Of a DNA stretch of 29,934 bases, positions 1 to 8,258 are shown in pieces (positions within the stretch are counted from its first letter, which is position 1; every line of letters begins with the position of its first letter). The stretch lies in the NCBI GenBank assembly GCA_044506565.1, contig JBIQKN010000033.1, positions 1 to 29,934 on the forward strand. The letters run 5' to 3'. This DNA comes from Croceibacterium_A sp044506565. GTDB lineage: Bacteria > Pseudomonadota > Alphaproteobacteria > Sphingomonadales > Sphingomonadaceae. The position numbers and the translations under genes are program-made. Below the pieces are notes generated by a model. The model was not told where the DNA came from, made no database searches, and was given only the letters and a program-made list of their open reading frames with translations.

Positions 1-125
1 GCCGGCCGAGCCCGTTCGGGCGCGTTCTTCATCTTCGGGTCGGCGGCGGTGCCGAGCATCGAGCCGAGCAGCAATCCGCCCGCGACGACGCCCAGCGCCA
101 CGGCGAGGGTGCGGGATCGCGGCAT
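1..125 (-). CDS. N-terminal fragment of a small exported or membrane-anchored hypothetical protein
   Basis: Reading the minus strand from an ATG at 125 gives 41 residues that run off the window edge. The start is MPRSRTLAVALGVVAGGLLL, one positively charged N-terminus followed by a hydrophobic stretch (about residues 7-24), then a polar segment with ADPKMKNAPER. This fits a signal peptide or N-terminal membrane anchor. A GGAAGGAA Shine-Dalgarno lies about 6 nt before the ATG. The gene is divergent from the lipoprotein gene at 313. The family cannot be named from 41 residues, so only its existence and export are claimed. Confidence 0.55.
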   Translation of the reverse strand, partial: MPRSRTLAVALGVVAGGLLLGSMLGTAADPKMKNAPERARP

Positions 126-312
126 CGATCGTTCCTTCCGTTGCGAAACGGCCGGTCCACTTTGGCGTTTCGGCCCCGCGAGGGCAACCGCCGGCCGACG
201 GGCCGAGGTATCGCCGGGGGCGTCCGAGACGTGAGGCTATCGCGAGCGGATGTTCCACACCGTTGGTCGAGAAGGCCTTTGCCAAGTGTACGGAACCGCT
301 AAGGTAATGACG

Positions 313-792
313 ATGACCGAAACTGTTCGACCCCGTCCTGCGAAACGCGCCGCGATGCTCGCGGCATCGGCCGCCGTACTGCTCTCCGGCTGCGGGCAGG
401 GTGCAGGCGGCGGGGCGGGCGACGCGACGATACCCGATCCCGGTTCGACCCTGGCGTACGACGACATCGGCCCGGACGAAACGCTGCGCTTCACCGGGAC
501 GGAGCCGTTCTGGGGCGGCACGGTCACCGGCGCGATGCTGACCTACAGCACTCCCGAGAATCCAGACGGGACGGTCATCGAGGTCGAGCGCTTCGAAGGG
601 CGCGGGGGACTGGCCTTCGGCGGCACTCTCGACGGGGCCGTGTTCGAGATGGCGGTGACTTCGCTCACGTGCAGCGACGGGATGTCGGACCGGAGCTATC
701 CGTTCACGGTCACGCTGCAGGTCGGCGGGGAGCAGCGCAACGGCTGCGGCTGGACCGAGCGCCAGCCGTTCGAGGGGCCCGAGCGTCCCTGA
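313..792 (+). CDS. Predicted lipoprotein with GTEPFW and DGMSDR motifs (COG3650-like)
   Basis: A 159-residue protein with a signal peptide ending in a lipobox (LLSGC, Cys27), followed by a Gly/Ala linker. The body contains FTGTEPFWGG and later SLTCSDGMSDRSYPFTV and a final Cys (NGCGW). That pattern is typical of a family of small exported proteins of unknown function (COG3650-like); the two Cys could form a disulfide. AAGG at 301-304 is 8 nt before the ATG at 313, so I prefer this start over the ATG at 307 or 250. It is followed by another lipoprotein gene on the same strand. Function is unknown; outer-membrane or periplasmic attachment is inferred from the lipobox. Confidence 0.75.
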   Translation: MTETVRPRPAKRAAMLAASAAVLLSGCGQGAGGGAGDATIPDPGSTLAYDDIGPDETLRFTGTEPFWGGTVTGAMLTYSTPENPDGTVIEVERFEGRGGLAFGGTLDGAVFEMAVTSLTCSDGMSDRSYPFTVTLQVGGEQRNGCGWTERQPFEGPERP

Positions 793-887
793 GCCGAAGC
801 TGAAATTTGGCAAAAATGCGGCAAACGGAGGAACTTGCCGCGTGCTGCCCGGTTGCGTGGGGACCCCCCAACAACAGGACACCACCG

Positions 888-1466
888 ATGACATTCCGAT
901 TTGCTCTCGCTTCGGCCGCCGCGCTGGCTCTCGCCGCCTGCGGCAGCGGGAACGACGCCGCCGACACTGCGGCGACCGACGACACCCTGGCCGCGGACGA
1001 CACCGCGCTGACCGCGCCGGACCCGACCACGCCGCAGGGGTTCATCGACCTCGCCGCATCGAGCAACGCCTACGAGATCGAGGCCGGCCGCCTCGCGCAG
1101 GAGCGCGGCACGCGCCAGGAGGTCAAGGACTTCGCGGCCAAGATGGTCGAGGACCACACCGCCGCGAGCGAGAAGCTTAGCGCGGCGGTGGTTGCGGGCG
1201 GCGCCTCGCTCGCGGTTCCGCCGCAGATGCTGCCGCAGCACCAGCAGCAGCTCGACGCGCTCCGCAATGCCGGGGACCAGTTCGACCAGACCTACCTGCA
1301 GCAGCAGGTCGCCGCGCACGAGGAGGCGCTTGCGCTGCTGCAGGGCCAGGCCGGCACCGGCACCGTGGAATCGCTGAAGGCGTTCGCTGCCGAGGCGGCG
1401 CCGGTGGTCGAAGGCCACCTCGAGGAGGTGCGCGCGCTCGCCGGCACGGCTGGCGGCGGCGTCTGA
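888..1466 (+). CDS. DUF4142 family lipoprotein
   Basis: A 192-residue protein with a lipoprotein signal (ALALAAC, Cys18), an acidic Asp/Ala/Thr-rich linker to about residue 48, and a helical domain. The domain starts TTPQGFIDLAASSNAYEIEAGRLA and contains VKDFAAKMVEDHTAASEKL, HQQQLDAL, and YLQQQVAAHEEAL. This is the usual pattern of DUF4142, ferritin-like four-helix proteins with regularly spaced His and Glu. AGGA at 875-878 supports the ATG at 888; the frame stays open back to 807, but the upstream residues look non-coding. Its biochemical role is not established. It is 18 bp from the next gene and may be co-transcribed with it. Confidence 0.85.
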   Translation: MTFRFALASAAALALAACGSGNDAADTAATDDTLAADDTALTAPDPTTPQGFIDLAASSNAYEIEAGRLAQERGTRQEVKDFAAKMVEDHTAASEKLSAAVVAGGASLAVPPQMLPQHQQQLDALRNAGDQFDQTYLQQQVAAHEEALALLQGQAGTGTVESLKAFAAEAAPVVEGHLEEVRALAGTAGGGV

Positions 1467-1484
1467 CGCGGCTATAGCGGCGGG

Positions 1485-2289
<805 letters not shown>

Positions 2290-2291
<2 letters not shown>

Positions 2292-2313
2292 TCCTCCCCG
2301 AGCTGGGAGGATT
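2290..2313. terminator. Perfect 9-bp palindrome, likely bidirectional terminator
   Basis: AATCCTCCC (2290-2298), six-base loop, GGGAGGATT (2305-2313). It begins inside the stop codon of the dioxygenase gene (TAA 2289-2291) and sits just beyond the end of the coding signal that runs toward it on the minus strand (stop at 2322). There is no clean T tract, only GAAGATTT after it on the plus strand. The left arm plus two loop bases (11 nt) recurs at 27720-27730, right at the edge of an assembly gap, so it may also be a dispersed repeat. Confidence 0.55.
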
Positions 2314-2321
2314 GGGAAGAT

Positions 2322-2470
2322 TTACTCCATCGGTTCGAGCGGCTCGGGCAGCCTGGTCAGCAGCTCGTCGTCGAATTCCGCCGACGTGGAAGAACGCCAT
2401 GCGCGTGACCTTGTCGGTGCGGTTCTCCCGCGCGTGATCGCTGCCGCGCTGGACGACGACTTTGCCGGGG
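2322..2470 (-). pseudogene. Possible small gene or gene remnant with a frame switch
   Basis: Downstream of the S41 protease stop, the minus strand keeps strong coding character (G or C in nearly every third position) but in two frames. Bases about 2470 to 2385 read KVVVQRGSDHARENRTDK and then VTRMAFFHV in one frame. Bases about 2378 to 2322 read EFDDELLTRLPEPLEPME and a TAA stop in another. The switch lies near 2374-2388, and a single missing base in the GGCGGAATTC stretch would join them. No ATG, GTG or TTG start precedes the first part; the only start-like codon is a CTG overlapping the S41 stop. It could be a short downstream gene with a sequencing or true frameshift. I do not recognise the family. 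Confidence 0.35.
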
Positions 2471-2486
2471 CCGGCTCGACCAGGGC

Positions 2487-3929
2487 TCAGTGCGCGCCGG
2501 GCAGCTCGAGATCGGCCGTCCTGCGTGGATGCTCGGGCACCAGCAGTTCGCGTTCCCGCGGCATCTTCGCTGTGGCGGCACCGATCGGCGTGCAGCTGCG
2601 CCCGGCGAGGAAATCGAGCGCCACGCGCACCATCGCCTCGTTCGGATCGCCGAGCTGGTGCGCGATGTCGTCGTTCACGCGGCAGGTGTTGGCGACGGTC
2701 GAGGCGAGGCCGGTGTAGTATTCGCCTTCGTGGTTGGCGTTCTCGATCTTGAGCGCCACCGCGCGCAGGCGATCGTCGCAGGCCGGCCGGTCGAGCGCGA
2801 TCTGCCCGACCGGCTTTCCGTAGGTATTGCTGCCGATGAGCGCCATGTTCGCCCCGAGGAACGGGTCCATGCCGTTGATCACCATTTCGCTCGCCGAGGC
2901 GGTGCCGCCGGTGCCGATGAAGGCGATCCGCGTCGGTGCGATCGCTTCGGGTTGGGCACGGAAATTCAAGGTTTCGTTCTCGCTCGCCTTGGAATCCCGG
3001 AACGTGACGTAGGAAAAGGCCTGCCCGGTCCGGCCGGCGCCCATCAGCTCGCCGAACAGCCGGGCGATCGAGATCAGGCCGCCGCCATTGTAGCGCAGGT
3101 CGACGATCAGTTCGGTCACGCCCTGCGCCTTGAACTGGGCGAAGGCGGCCCTGAGATTGGGGTCGGCGGTGTCGATGAAGTTGCGCAGGTTGAGATAGCC
3201 TACGCTGCGCCCGCCGTCGGACAGGATCCTGGCGCCGTAGCGGTCGGAGACCGGATCGATCTCGAAGTCCGCTTTGGTCAGGGTGGCGGTGAACTGCGAC
3301 CCGGACAGATGCCGGAACGTGAACGCACGGGCAGTGCCGGCGGTGTCGGGGCCGAGCGCCTGGACCACCGCGGCGGGGCCGCCCGAGGCCATCAGGCTGC
3401 CGACCGATTGCGAGCCGATCTGCAGGATCTCGACGCCGCGGTCGACTCCGGCGGCGAGCGCCGGGGCCCCTTCGAAGGCCTCGATCACGAACACCCGGTT
3501 GCCGCCGACGTCGTAGCCGAGGCGGAAGCCGAAGCCCGCGGTCTCGCCCTGTGCGTAGTAGGCATTTTCCTCGGCGATCGAGGTCAGGTAGGTGAAGTAG
3601 CGATCGCGGCTCTGCGCGCGCGCCGGCGCGACCAGCGCGTCTATGTAGCTGGCGACAGTCGTATGGTTTGCGGGATTGACGGTCGCATTCAGGAGGTTGG
3701 GGAACAGGTACCATTCCTGCAGCTGGGCGAGCACCCAGTCCTGCCGCGAGCGCAGCGAGCAAGTCGAGGTCGTCGGTGTGGGCGAGGGGGTCGGCGTCGG
3801 GGTGACTCCGGCGGTCGGCGAGCCGCCTCCACCGCCGCTGCTGCCGCCTCCGCAGCCAGCGACCATGGCGATGCAGGCCGTCGCCAGGGCCAGCCGTTTG
3901 CCGCGAATCGAAAAAACCAGTCCCGTCAA
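2487..3929 (-). CDS. S41 family C-terminal processing protease, predicted lipoprotein
   Basis: About 480 residues. The N-terminus carries a signal with lipobox VAGC (Cys26), then a Gly/Ser and Pro/Thr-rich linker. Next come an N-terminal helical region, a PDZ-like segment (ALAAGVDRGVEILQIGSQSV, about 158-177), and the S41 protease domain (about 240-420) with IVDLRYNGGG. The Ser nucleophile lies in TASASE (about 345-347) and the base is Lys372 in NTYGKPVG, the Ser-Lys dyad of tail-specific proteases. The site is presumably periplasmic. There is no good ATG: the internal ATG would leave only four residues before the lipid Cys. I therefore propose TTG at 3929, with GAAGG about 9 nt upstream. It is convergent with the dioxygenase gene and divergent from the SWIB gene. 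Confidence 0.85.
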   Translation of the reverse strand: MTGLVFSIRGKRLALATACIAMVAGCGGGSSGGGGGSPTAGVTPTPTPSPTPTTSTCSLRSRQDWVLAQLQEWYLFPNLLNATVNPANHTTVASYIDALVAPARAQSRDRYFTYLTSIAEENAYYAQGETAGFGFRLGYDVGGNRVFVIEAFEGAPALAAGVDRGVEILQIGSQSVGSLMASGGPAAVVQALGPDTAGTARAFTFRHLSGSQFTATLTKADFEIDPVSDRYGARILSDGGRSVGYLNLRNFIDTADPNLRAAFAQFKAQGVTELIVDLRYNGGGLISIARLFGELMGAGRTGQAFSYVTFRDSKASENETLNFRAQPEAIAPTRIAFIGTGGTASASEMVINGMDPFLGANMALIGSNTYGKPVGQIALDRPACDDRLRAVALKIENANHEGEYYTGLASTVANTCRVNDDIAHQLGDPNEAMVRVALDFLAGRSCTPIGAATAKMPRERELLVPEHPRRTADLELPGAH

Positions 3930-4247
3930 AACCCTGAACCTTCGACCTGCCGGCGAGGCTACGGAGCGTTTGAGCCCGAGGCAAGCACGCCCGGGCGACA
4001 GTTTTCCACTACTGGGCGCGCAGGGGCGCAAAACTTGGACGAAAACCGCCCTCGGCGCCCTTGCCATCCTCGGGGCAACGGGGCACAGCCGGGCACCTGC
4101 TCAGGCGCAGCCGCGAGGAGCAGTCGCGAACGGCTCTATCCTGCCCCTCCGGCGTTGCAGGACGTTCGCGGCGTCCGGCGCGAGCCGAACTGGGATGAGG
4201 GCGACGGGGAGGGACCCGCGTCAAGACTGCAAAGGAAAGGGAATACC
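3930..4247. other. Divergent intergenic region between S41 protease and SWIB genes
   Basis: 318 bp without a convincing gene; open frames here have poor composition and no start signals. It should hold the promoters of both flanking genes. A TATCCT hexamer at 4138-4143 is a possible -10 for the SWIB gene but has no good -35 partner. The SWIB Shine-Dalgarno (AAGGAAAGGG, about 4232-4241) closes the region. No repeat or attachment site was seen. Confidence 0.4.
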
Positions 4248-4499
4248 ATGGCGGCCAAGAACAATGCTCTGAACAAGCCGGTCAATCTCTCGCCCGAGCT
4301 CGAGGGCGTGGTCGGCAAGGGCCCGATGACGCGCGCCGAGGTCACTTCGAACGTCTGGAAGTACATCAAGGCCAACGGCCTGCAGGACCAGGTCAACAAG
4401 CGCAACATCAACCCCGACGCCAAGCTCGGCGCGGTCACCGGCAATTCGCAGATCACGATGTTCGAGCTGACCTCGAAGGTCTCCAAGCACCTGAGCTGA
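4248..4499 (+). CDS. SWIB/MDM2 domain mini-protein
   Basis: An 83-residue protein that is almost entirely one SWIB domain. After MAAKNNALNKPVNLSPELEGVVG comes the helix-forming core: MTRAEVTSNVWKYIKANGLQ, DQVNKRNINPDAKLGAV, and ITMFELTSKVSKHL. In eukaryotes SWIB domains are parts of SWI/SNF chromatin remodellers; stand-alone bacterial copies are found in Chlamydia and several alphaproteobacteria, where their role is not settled. The protein has many Lys and Asn and could bind nucleic acid or protein. ATG at 4248 has a strong purine-rich Shine-Dalgarno 6-7 nt upstream. It is probably monocistronic, with a terminator immediately after it. Confidence 0.93.
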   Translation: MAAKNNALNKPVNLSPELEGVVGKGPMTRAEVTSNVWKYIKANGLQDQVNKRNINPDAKLGAVTGNSQITMFELTSKVSKHLS

Positions 4500-4535
4500 G
4501 CTCCGGCGCGCCTCTGGGCGCACAAGGTTCACGGC

Positions 4536-4562
4536 GGGCGAAGCAGCGCGGCTGCTTCGCCC
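4536..4562 (+). terminator. 12-bp stem-loop terminator after SWIB gene
   Basis: GGGCGAAGCAGC (4536-4547), loop GCG, GCTGCTTCGCCC (4551-4562), a perfect 12-bp GC-rich stem 37 nt after the SWIB stop. It is followed by the moderately T-rich GTTGTCGTTT. This fits an intrinsic terminator separating the SWIB gene from the dioxygenase gene at 4697. Confidence 0.75.
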
Positions 4563-4696
4563 GTTGTCGTTTCAGGTACGTGAAATCTTCACGCATCCGT
4601 AATTTGACTTGTGGCAATGCGTGCCCACATGCCATCGTGCAGCGAGATGAGGACGCGCGCCGGACGGGCGCGCCAGGCATTTGAGAGGAACGTCCC

Positions 4697-5959
4697 ATGG
4701 CCACGATCGTCGGCGGCATCGCCACGTCGCACACGCCCACCATCGCCTTCGCCAAGGACGCGAAGAAGTTCGACGACCCGGTGTGGAAGCCGATCTTCGA
4801 GGGCTATGAGCCGGTGCAGGCCTGGTTCCGCGACAAGAAGCCGGACGTGCTGGTCTACATCTACAACGACCACATGACCGCGTTCTTCGACCACTACAGC
4901 CACTTCGCGCTGGGCGTGGGCGAGGAGTTCGGCCCGGCCGACGAGGGCGGCGGGCCGCGCGACATCCCGGCGATCGAGGGCGATCCCGAGTTCGCCGCGC
5001 ACGTCGCCCGGGTGATGGTCGCGAACGAGTTCGACCTCAGCTACTTCCAGGGCAAGAATCTCGACCACGGGGCGTTCTCGCCGCTGTCGGTGATGGTCGA
5101 CCACGATGCCGACGGCTGGGCGACCAAGCTGTTGCCGGTGGTCTGCGGCGTGCTCACCGTGCCGCTGCCGAGCGCGCGGCGCTTCTGGAAGTTCGGCAAG
5201 AGCCTGCGCCAGGCGATCCTGTCGTACCCGAAGGACATCAAGGTCGCGATCGCCGGGACCGGCGGGCTCAGCCACCAGGTCCACGGCGAGGGCTGCGGGT
5301 TCAACAACCCCGAGTGGGACCACGAGTTCATGGAGCTGCTCGAGAAGGATCCCGAGAGCCTGCTCGACCTGCCGATCGCCGAGCTCGCCCGCCGCGGCGG
5401 CTGGGAAGGCGCCGAAGTCGTGATGTGGATGATGATGCGCGGCGCGCTCTCGGAACAGGTCGAGGTCACCCATAAGGCCTATTTCCTGCCGTCGATGACT
5501 CCGATCGCGACGATGATCTTCGAGGAAGTCTCGAAGGACGCGCCGGTCGAGGACCCCGAGGTCACCCGCCAGCGCGCGATGTGGGACTACGAGGGCGCCG
5601 ACCAGATGGAGGGCACCTATCCCTTCACCATCGAGCGCTCGGTCAAGGGCTTCCGCCTCAACCACTTCCTCCACTCGCTGACCGACCCGGCGGTGCGCAA
5701 GAAGTTCCGCGAGGACGAGGAAGCGACGATGCTCGAGGCGGGGCTTACCGACGAGGAACGCCGGCTCGTGCGCGAGCGCGACTGGATCGGCATGATCCAC
5801 TACGGCGTGATCTTCTTCATGCTCGAGAAGCTCGGCGCGGTCACCGGCATCGGCAACATCGACATCTACGCGGCGTTCAAGGGGATGACCGTCCCCGAGT
5901 TCCAGAAGACCCGCAACGCCGCGATCACCTACGGCGTTGCCGGCAAGGAAGACGACTAG
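4697..5959 (+). CDS. desB: Gallate dioxygenase-like fused LigB-LigA extradiol dioxygenase
   Basis: A 420-residue class III extradiol dioxygenase. Residues about 1-280 match the catalytic LigB-type domain: Fe(II) ligand candidates are His12 (ATSHTP), His59 (YNDHM) and a Glu in GWEGAEVVMW (Glu240 or Glu237). Active-site His candidates are His124 (LDHG) and His193 or His196 (GLSHQVHGEG). Residues about 300-420 match the small LigA-type domain (LNHFLHSLTDPAVRKKF, DWIGMIHYGVIFFMLEKLGAV). Fusion in one chain and the length (DesB of Sphingobium SYK-6 is 418) point to gallate dioxygenase, which opens gallate to 4-oxalomesaconate; a fused protocatechuate 4,5-dioxygenase is the alternative. GAGAGGAA precedes the ATG. 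TTGACT at 4604-4609 is a weak -35 candidate. No other gallate-pathway gene (hydratase, aldolase, transporter) is adjacent. Confidence 0.85.
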   Translation: MATIVGGIATSHTPTIAFAKDAKKFDDPVWKPIFEGYEPVQAWFRDKKPDVLVYIYNDHMTAFFDHYSHFALGVGEEFGPADEGGGPRDIPAIEGDPEFAAHVARVMVANEFDLSYFQGKNLDHGAFSPLSVMVDHDADGWATKLLPVVCGVLTVPLPSARRFWKFGKSLRQAILSYPKDIKVAIAGTGGLSHQVHGEGCGFNNPEWDHEFMELLEKDPESLLDLPIAELARRGGWEGAEVVMWMMMRGALSEQVEVTHKAYFLPSMTPIATMIFEEVSKDAPVEDPEVTRQRAMWDYEGADQMEGTYPFTIERSVKGFRLNHFLHSLTDPAVRKKFREDEEATMLEAGLTDEERRLVRERDWIGMIHYGVIFFMLEKLGAVTGIGNIDIYAAFKGMTVPEFQKTRNAAITYGVAGKEDD

Positions 5960-6351
5960 GGCTTTCCGACCGCCCGGCCGCCCGCGCGGTGGGCCGGGCG
6001 AGGGTTGCATCCCAGGATGGCACGAAAATCGGCACGGTGCCTGCTTCCGCGGGTGCCTGCCATTCCCACACAGCCTGCGCCCGGATCTGGCTGGCGTCCT
6101 TCGACCCTCCAGACCTGGAGGCCCCTTTGGCGATAAGCCCCGTGAACCCTTCCTCGCGGTAGTCTGCCGAGTTTCGCGCGGCCGGCAACTCCCCTGCAGC
6201 GGTCCTGCCGGAGCTTAGCTCGCGAACGAGCGGGTGCGTCGGCAGCGAATAGGCCGGGGCCGCTACAAGTTGCTACATATTTGACATTGCAAATGATTCT
6301 CGGATGACGTTCCGGTTGGCCGAAGCCCGAATGTCGTTTTCCAGGGAGCAC
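5960..6351. other. Intergenic region before the TPR-sulfotransferase gene
   Basis: About 390 bp with no credible gene. It holds the hairpin at 5971-6000 and a palindromic element at 6025-6041 that is a diverged relative of the hisA-hisF hairpin arm (13 of 17 bases, differences mostly paired). Near its end, TTGACA at 6281-6286 is a -35 candidate. TTGCAAATGATTCTC (6287-6301) resembles a half Fur/iron box. The rest shows nothing I can interpret. Confidence 0.4.
5971..6000. terminator. GC-rich hairpin after the gallate dioxygenase gene
   Basis: CGCCCGGCC (5971-5979) pairs with GGCCGGGCG (5992-6000), a perfect 9-bp stem with a 12-nt loop, starting 12 nt after the stop codon. No T tract follows, so intrinsic termination is plausible rather than certain. 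Confidence 0.5.
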
Positions 6352-7815
6352 ATGGCCGATCGCGACCTGTCCGCCGTCGTTCGCCTGGTAAACCAGATCC
6401 AGCCGGCGCTCGCGCGAGCGGATCGTCCAGCCCTCAAGCACGTCATCGAGGAACTTGTGCGGTTGCGGGCACCTATGGGCGGCCAGTGGCAGTCGCTCGC
6501 GCAGCTAGCTGCGCGCATCGGCGAACTTGGAATCTCCCGGCGCGCGTTCGACCTCCATGTCGAAGCCAGCGGCGGCTCCCCCGCCGTGCGGTACCAGAGG
6601 GCGACATTTCTCGCCGAATGGGGCTGGCTCGACGAGGCGGAGGCGGCGTTGCGAGCCCTGCCCGAGGACCAGCCGAGCCGCGCGGCCAACACCTACAGCC
6701 GCGCGGTGGTCGCTTTCAACCTTTGCAAGCACGACGAAGCGCGAAACCTGCTCGAACGGGTCGTCGAGCTACGGCCGCAGACCGGTTCGGCCTGGCTGAT
6801 GCTCGCGATGTCGTCCGACCTGGCGCAGGACGAAACCCTCCTCGAGAGACTCGTCGCCGCCGAGCGCGGCATGGCCGGAGGCCAGCCGGTGGAGCGCGCG
6901 GCGCTGTGTTACGCGCTCGGCAAGACTTACGCGGATCGCAGTGAGCATGCCGCCGCCGTGGACGCGTTCGCCCGCGGGGCGCAGCAGATGAAGGCGGTCG
7001 CGACGTTCGATCGCGATAGAGATCGGGTTGAAGCCCAGGAATCTCTGGAAGGGTACGATGCGGCGCGGATCGCCGCGATGGCGCGTGTCCCACGCGATCC
7101 GACCGGCAGGACGATCTTCGTCACCGGCCTCCCGCGCTCGGGGACAACGCTGGTCGAGCAGATCCTGACCAGTCACCCGGCCGTCGGCGGCGGGGCGGAG
7201 ACCAGCTGGCTCGCAACGCTGGCGATGGAGGTCGGCGGCCGGTCTTACCCGGCCTTGGCACGTTACGTCGAGGCGAACGGCGTACAGGCAGCCGTGGACT
7301 TGTGGCACCACCTGATCGGCGAGCGCTTTCCCGGAGCAGTGCACGTGGTCGACAAGTCAGTCGATACGAGCCGCTTCCTCGGCCTCGCCGCCTCGTTGCT
7401 TCCCGACGCGCCGCTGATCTGGCTCACGCGCGACCCGCTCGATCGGGCGTGGTCGTGCTATCGCACCAACTTCCTCGGCGGCGCGATCCCCTGGAGCTAC
7501 GACCTCGAGGACATCGCCGCCCACTTCCGCGTCGAAGACGAATTGCTGGCGCGCTGGCAGGAGATCCTCGGCGAGCGGCTGCTGATCGTGCCCTACGAGG
7601 AGCTGGTGAGCGACCCGCAGGCCTGGACCGGCCGTCTGCTTGCGCATTGCGGACTTGCCGAGGATCCGCGGATGTCGGCGTCGCACGAGAACGGGCGAGC
7701 CGTGGCGACCGCCAGCATGTTGCAGGTCCGCCGGCCGATTCATCGCGAAGCGGTCGGCTCGGCGGGGCCCTATCGGCAATTCCTCAAGCCGTTCGTCAGG
7801 GCCTATTACCGCTAG
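6352..7815 (+). CDS. TPR-repeat sulfotransferase family protein
   Basis: About 487 residues. The first half (about 65-225) is helical with TPR-like repeats (for example RYQRATFLAEWGWLDEAEAALRAL, NTYSRAVVAFNLCKHDEARNLL, ALCYALGKTYADRSEHAAAVDAF). The second half (about 254-480) is a PAPS-dependent sulfotransferase domain. Its 5'-phosphosulfate loop is TGLPRSGTTLVEQIL (about 258-272). A 3'-phosphate-binding stretch is WLTRDPLDRAWSCYR, with Arg and Ser spaced as in the family. Such TPR-sulfotransferases are cytosolic or membrane-associated and modify unknown acceptors. AGGGAG just before the ATG at 6352 favours this start over those at 6304 and 6331. The stop overlaps the stop of the convergent cupin gene by four bases (CTAG). 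Confidence 0.88.
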   Translation: MADRDLSAVVRLVNQIQPALARADRPALKHVIEELVRLRAPMGGQWQSLAQLAARIGELGISRRAFDLHVEASGGSPAVRYQRATFLAEWGWLDEAEAALRALPEDQPSRAANTYSRAVVAFNLCKHDEARNLLERVVELRPQTGSAWLMLAMSSDLAQDETLLERLVAAERGMAGGQPVERAALCYALGKTYADRSEHAAAVDAFARGAQQMKAVATFDRDRDRVEAQESLEGYDAARIAAMARVPRDPTGRTIFVTGLPRSGTTLVEQILTSHPAVGGGAETSWLATLAMEVGGRSYPALARYVEANGVQAAVDLWHHLIGERFPGAVHVVDKSVDTSRFLGLAASLLPDAPLIWLTRDPLDRAWSCYRTNFLGGAIPWSYDLEDIAAHFRVEDELLARWQEILGERLLIVPYEELVSDPQAWTGRLLAHCGLAEDPRMSASHENGRAVATASMLQVRRPIHREAVGSAGPYRQFLKPFVRAYYR

Positions 7816-8258
7816 CTCGTCGAGCCGCCCGGGCGCCAATCCGGTGGCGCCAGCGCGAACCCTTCGAACTCGAACGCCGGCGCGACGACGCACGAGACCA
7901 GCGTGAAACCTTGTTCGCCGGGGAGCGGCGCGGCGGACTGCCATTCGTCGGGAGCGATGACGTACTGCGGGCAGTCGCCGGCGAGCACGTCGGGGCCGAG
8001 CCGGACGTCGCGCACGGGGCCTTCGTCGCCGGCCGCCAGCGACAGCAGCAGCGGGTCGCCGGCGTGCCACAGCCAGATCTCCGCGGCATCGACGCGGTGC
8101 CAGTGCGAACGCTGGTGCGCCTCGAGCAGGAACAGGATCGCCGTCGCCACGGCTCGCTGGCCGTCGTTCGCCGCGGCGCGCCAGGTCTCGCGGTACCAGC
8201 CGCCCTCCGGGTGCGGCAGCAGCCGCAGCTCCTCGATCAGCGCCCTGACCGCAGTCAC
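7812..8258 (-). CDS. Cupin domain protein (DUF985 family)
   Basis: A 148-residue single-domain cupin of the DUF985 type. It starts with LIEELRLLPHPEGGWYRETWR, contains TAILFLLEAHQRSHWHRVDAAEIWLWHAGDPL (the cupin metal-like histidines in HWHR and a following Glu), and ends with the typical FTLVSCVVAPAFEFEGFALA. The reaction is unknown; some relatives are annotated as metal-binding epimerase-like folds. The start is GTG at 8258, overlapping the TGA of the upstream DUF427 gene as GTGA, so the two are probably translationally coupled. It is convergent with the sulfotransferase gene, with a four-base overlap of the stop codons. Confidence 0.88.
   Translation of the reverse strand: MTAVRALIEELRLLPHPEGGWYRETWRAAANDGQRAVATAILFLLEAHQRSHWHRVDAAEIWLWHAGDPLLLSLAAGDEGPVRDVRLGPDVLAGDCPQYVIAPDEWQSAAPLPGEQGFTLVSCVVAPAFEFEGFALAPPDWRPGGSTS

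Noticed and set aside
2490..4499. Open frame of 669 codons on the plus strand ending with the SWIB protein
   Set aside because: Only the final 83 residues (from 4248) are a real protein; the rest is antisense to the S41 gene plus intergenic DNA. The Shine-Dalgarno at 4232-4241 sets the true start.
4697..5959. Annotating the fused dioxygenase as protocatechuate 4,5-dioxygenase beta subunit LigB
   Set aside because: A separate ligA is not needed because the LigA-like domain is in the same chain; length and layout fit DesB-type gallate dioxygenase better, though substrate remains untested.
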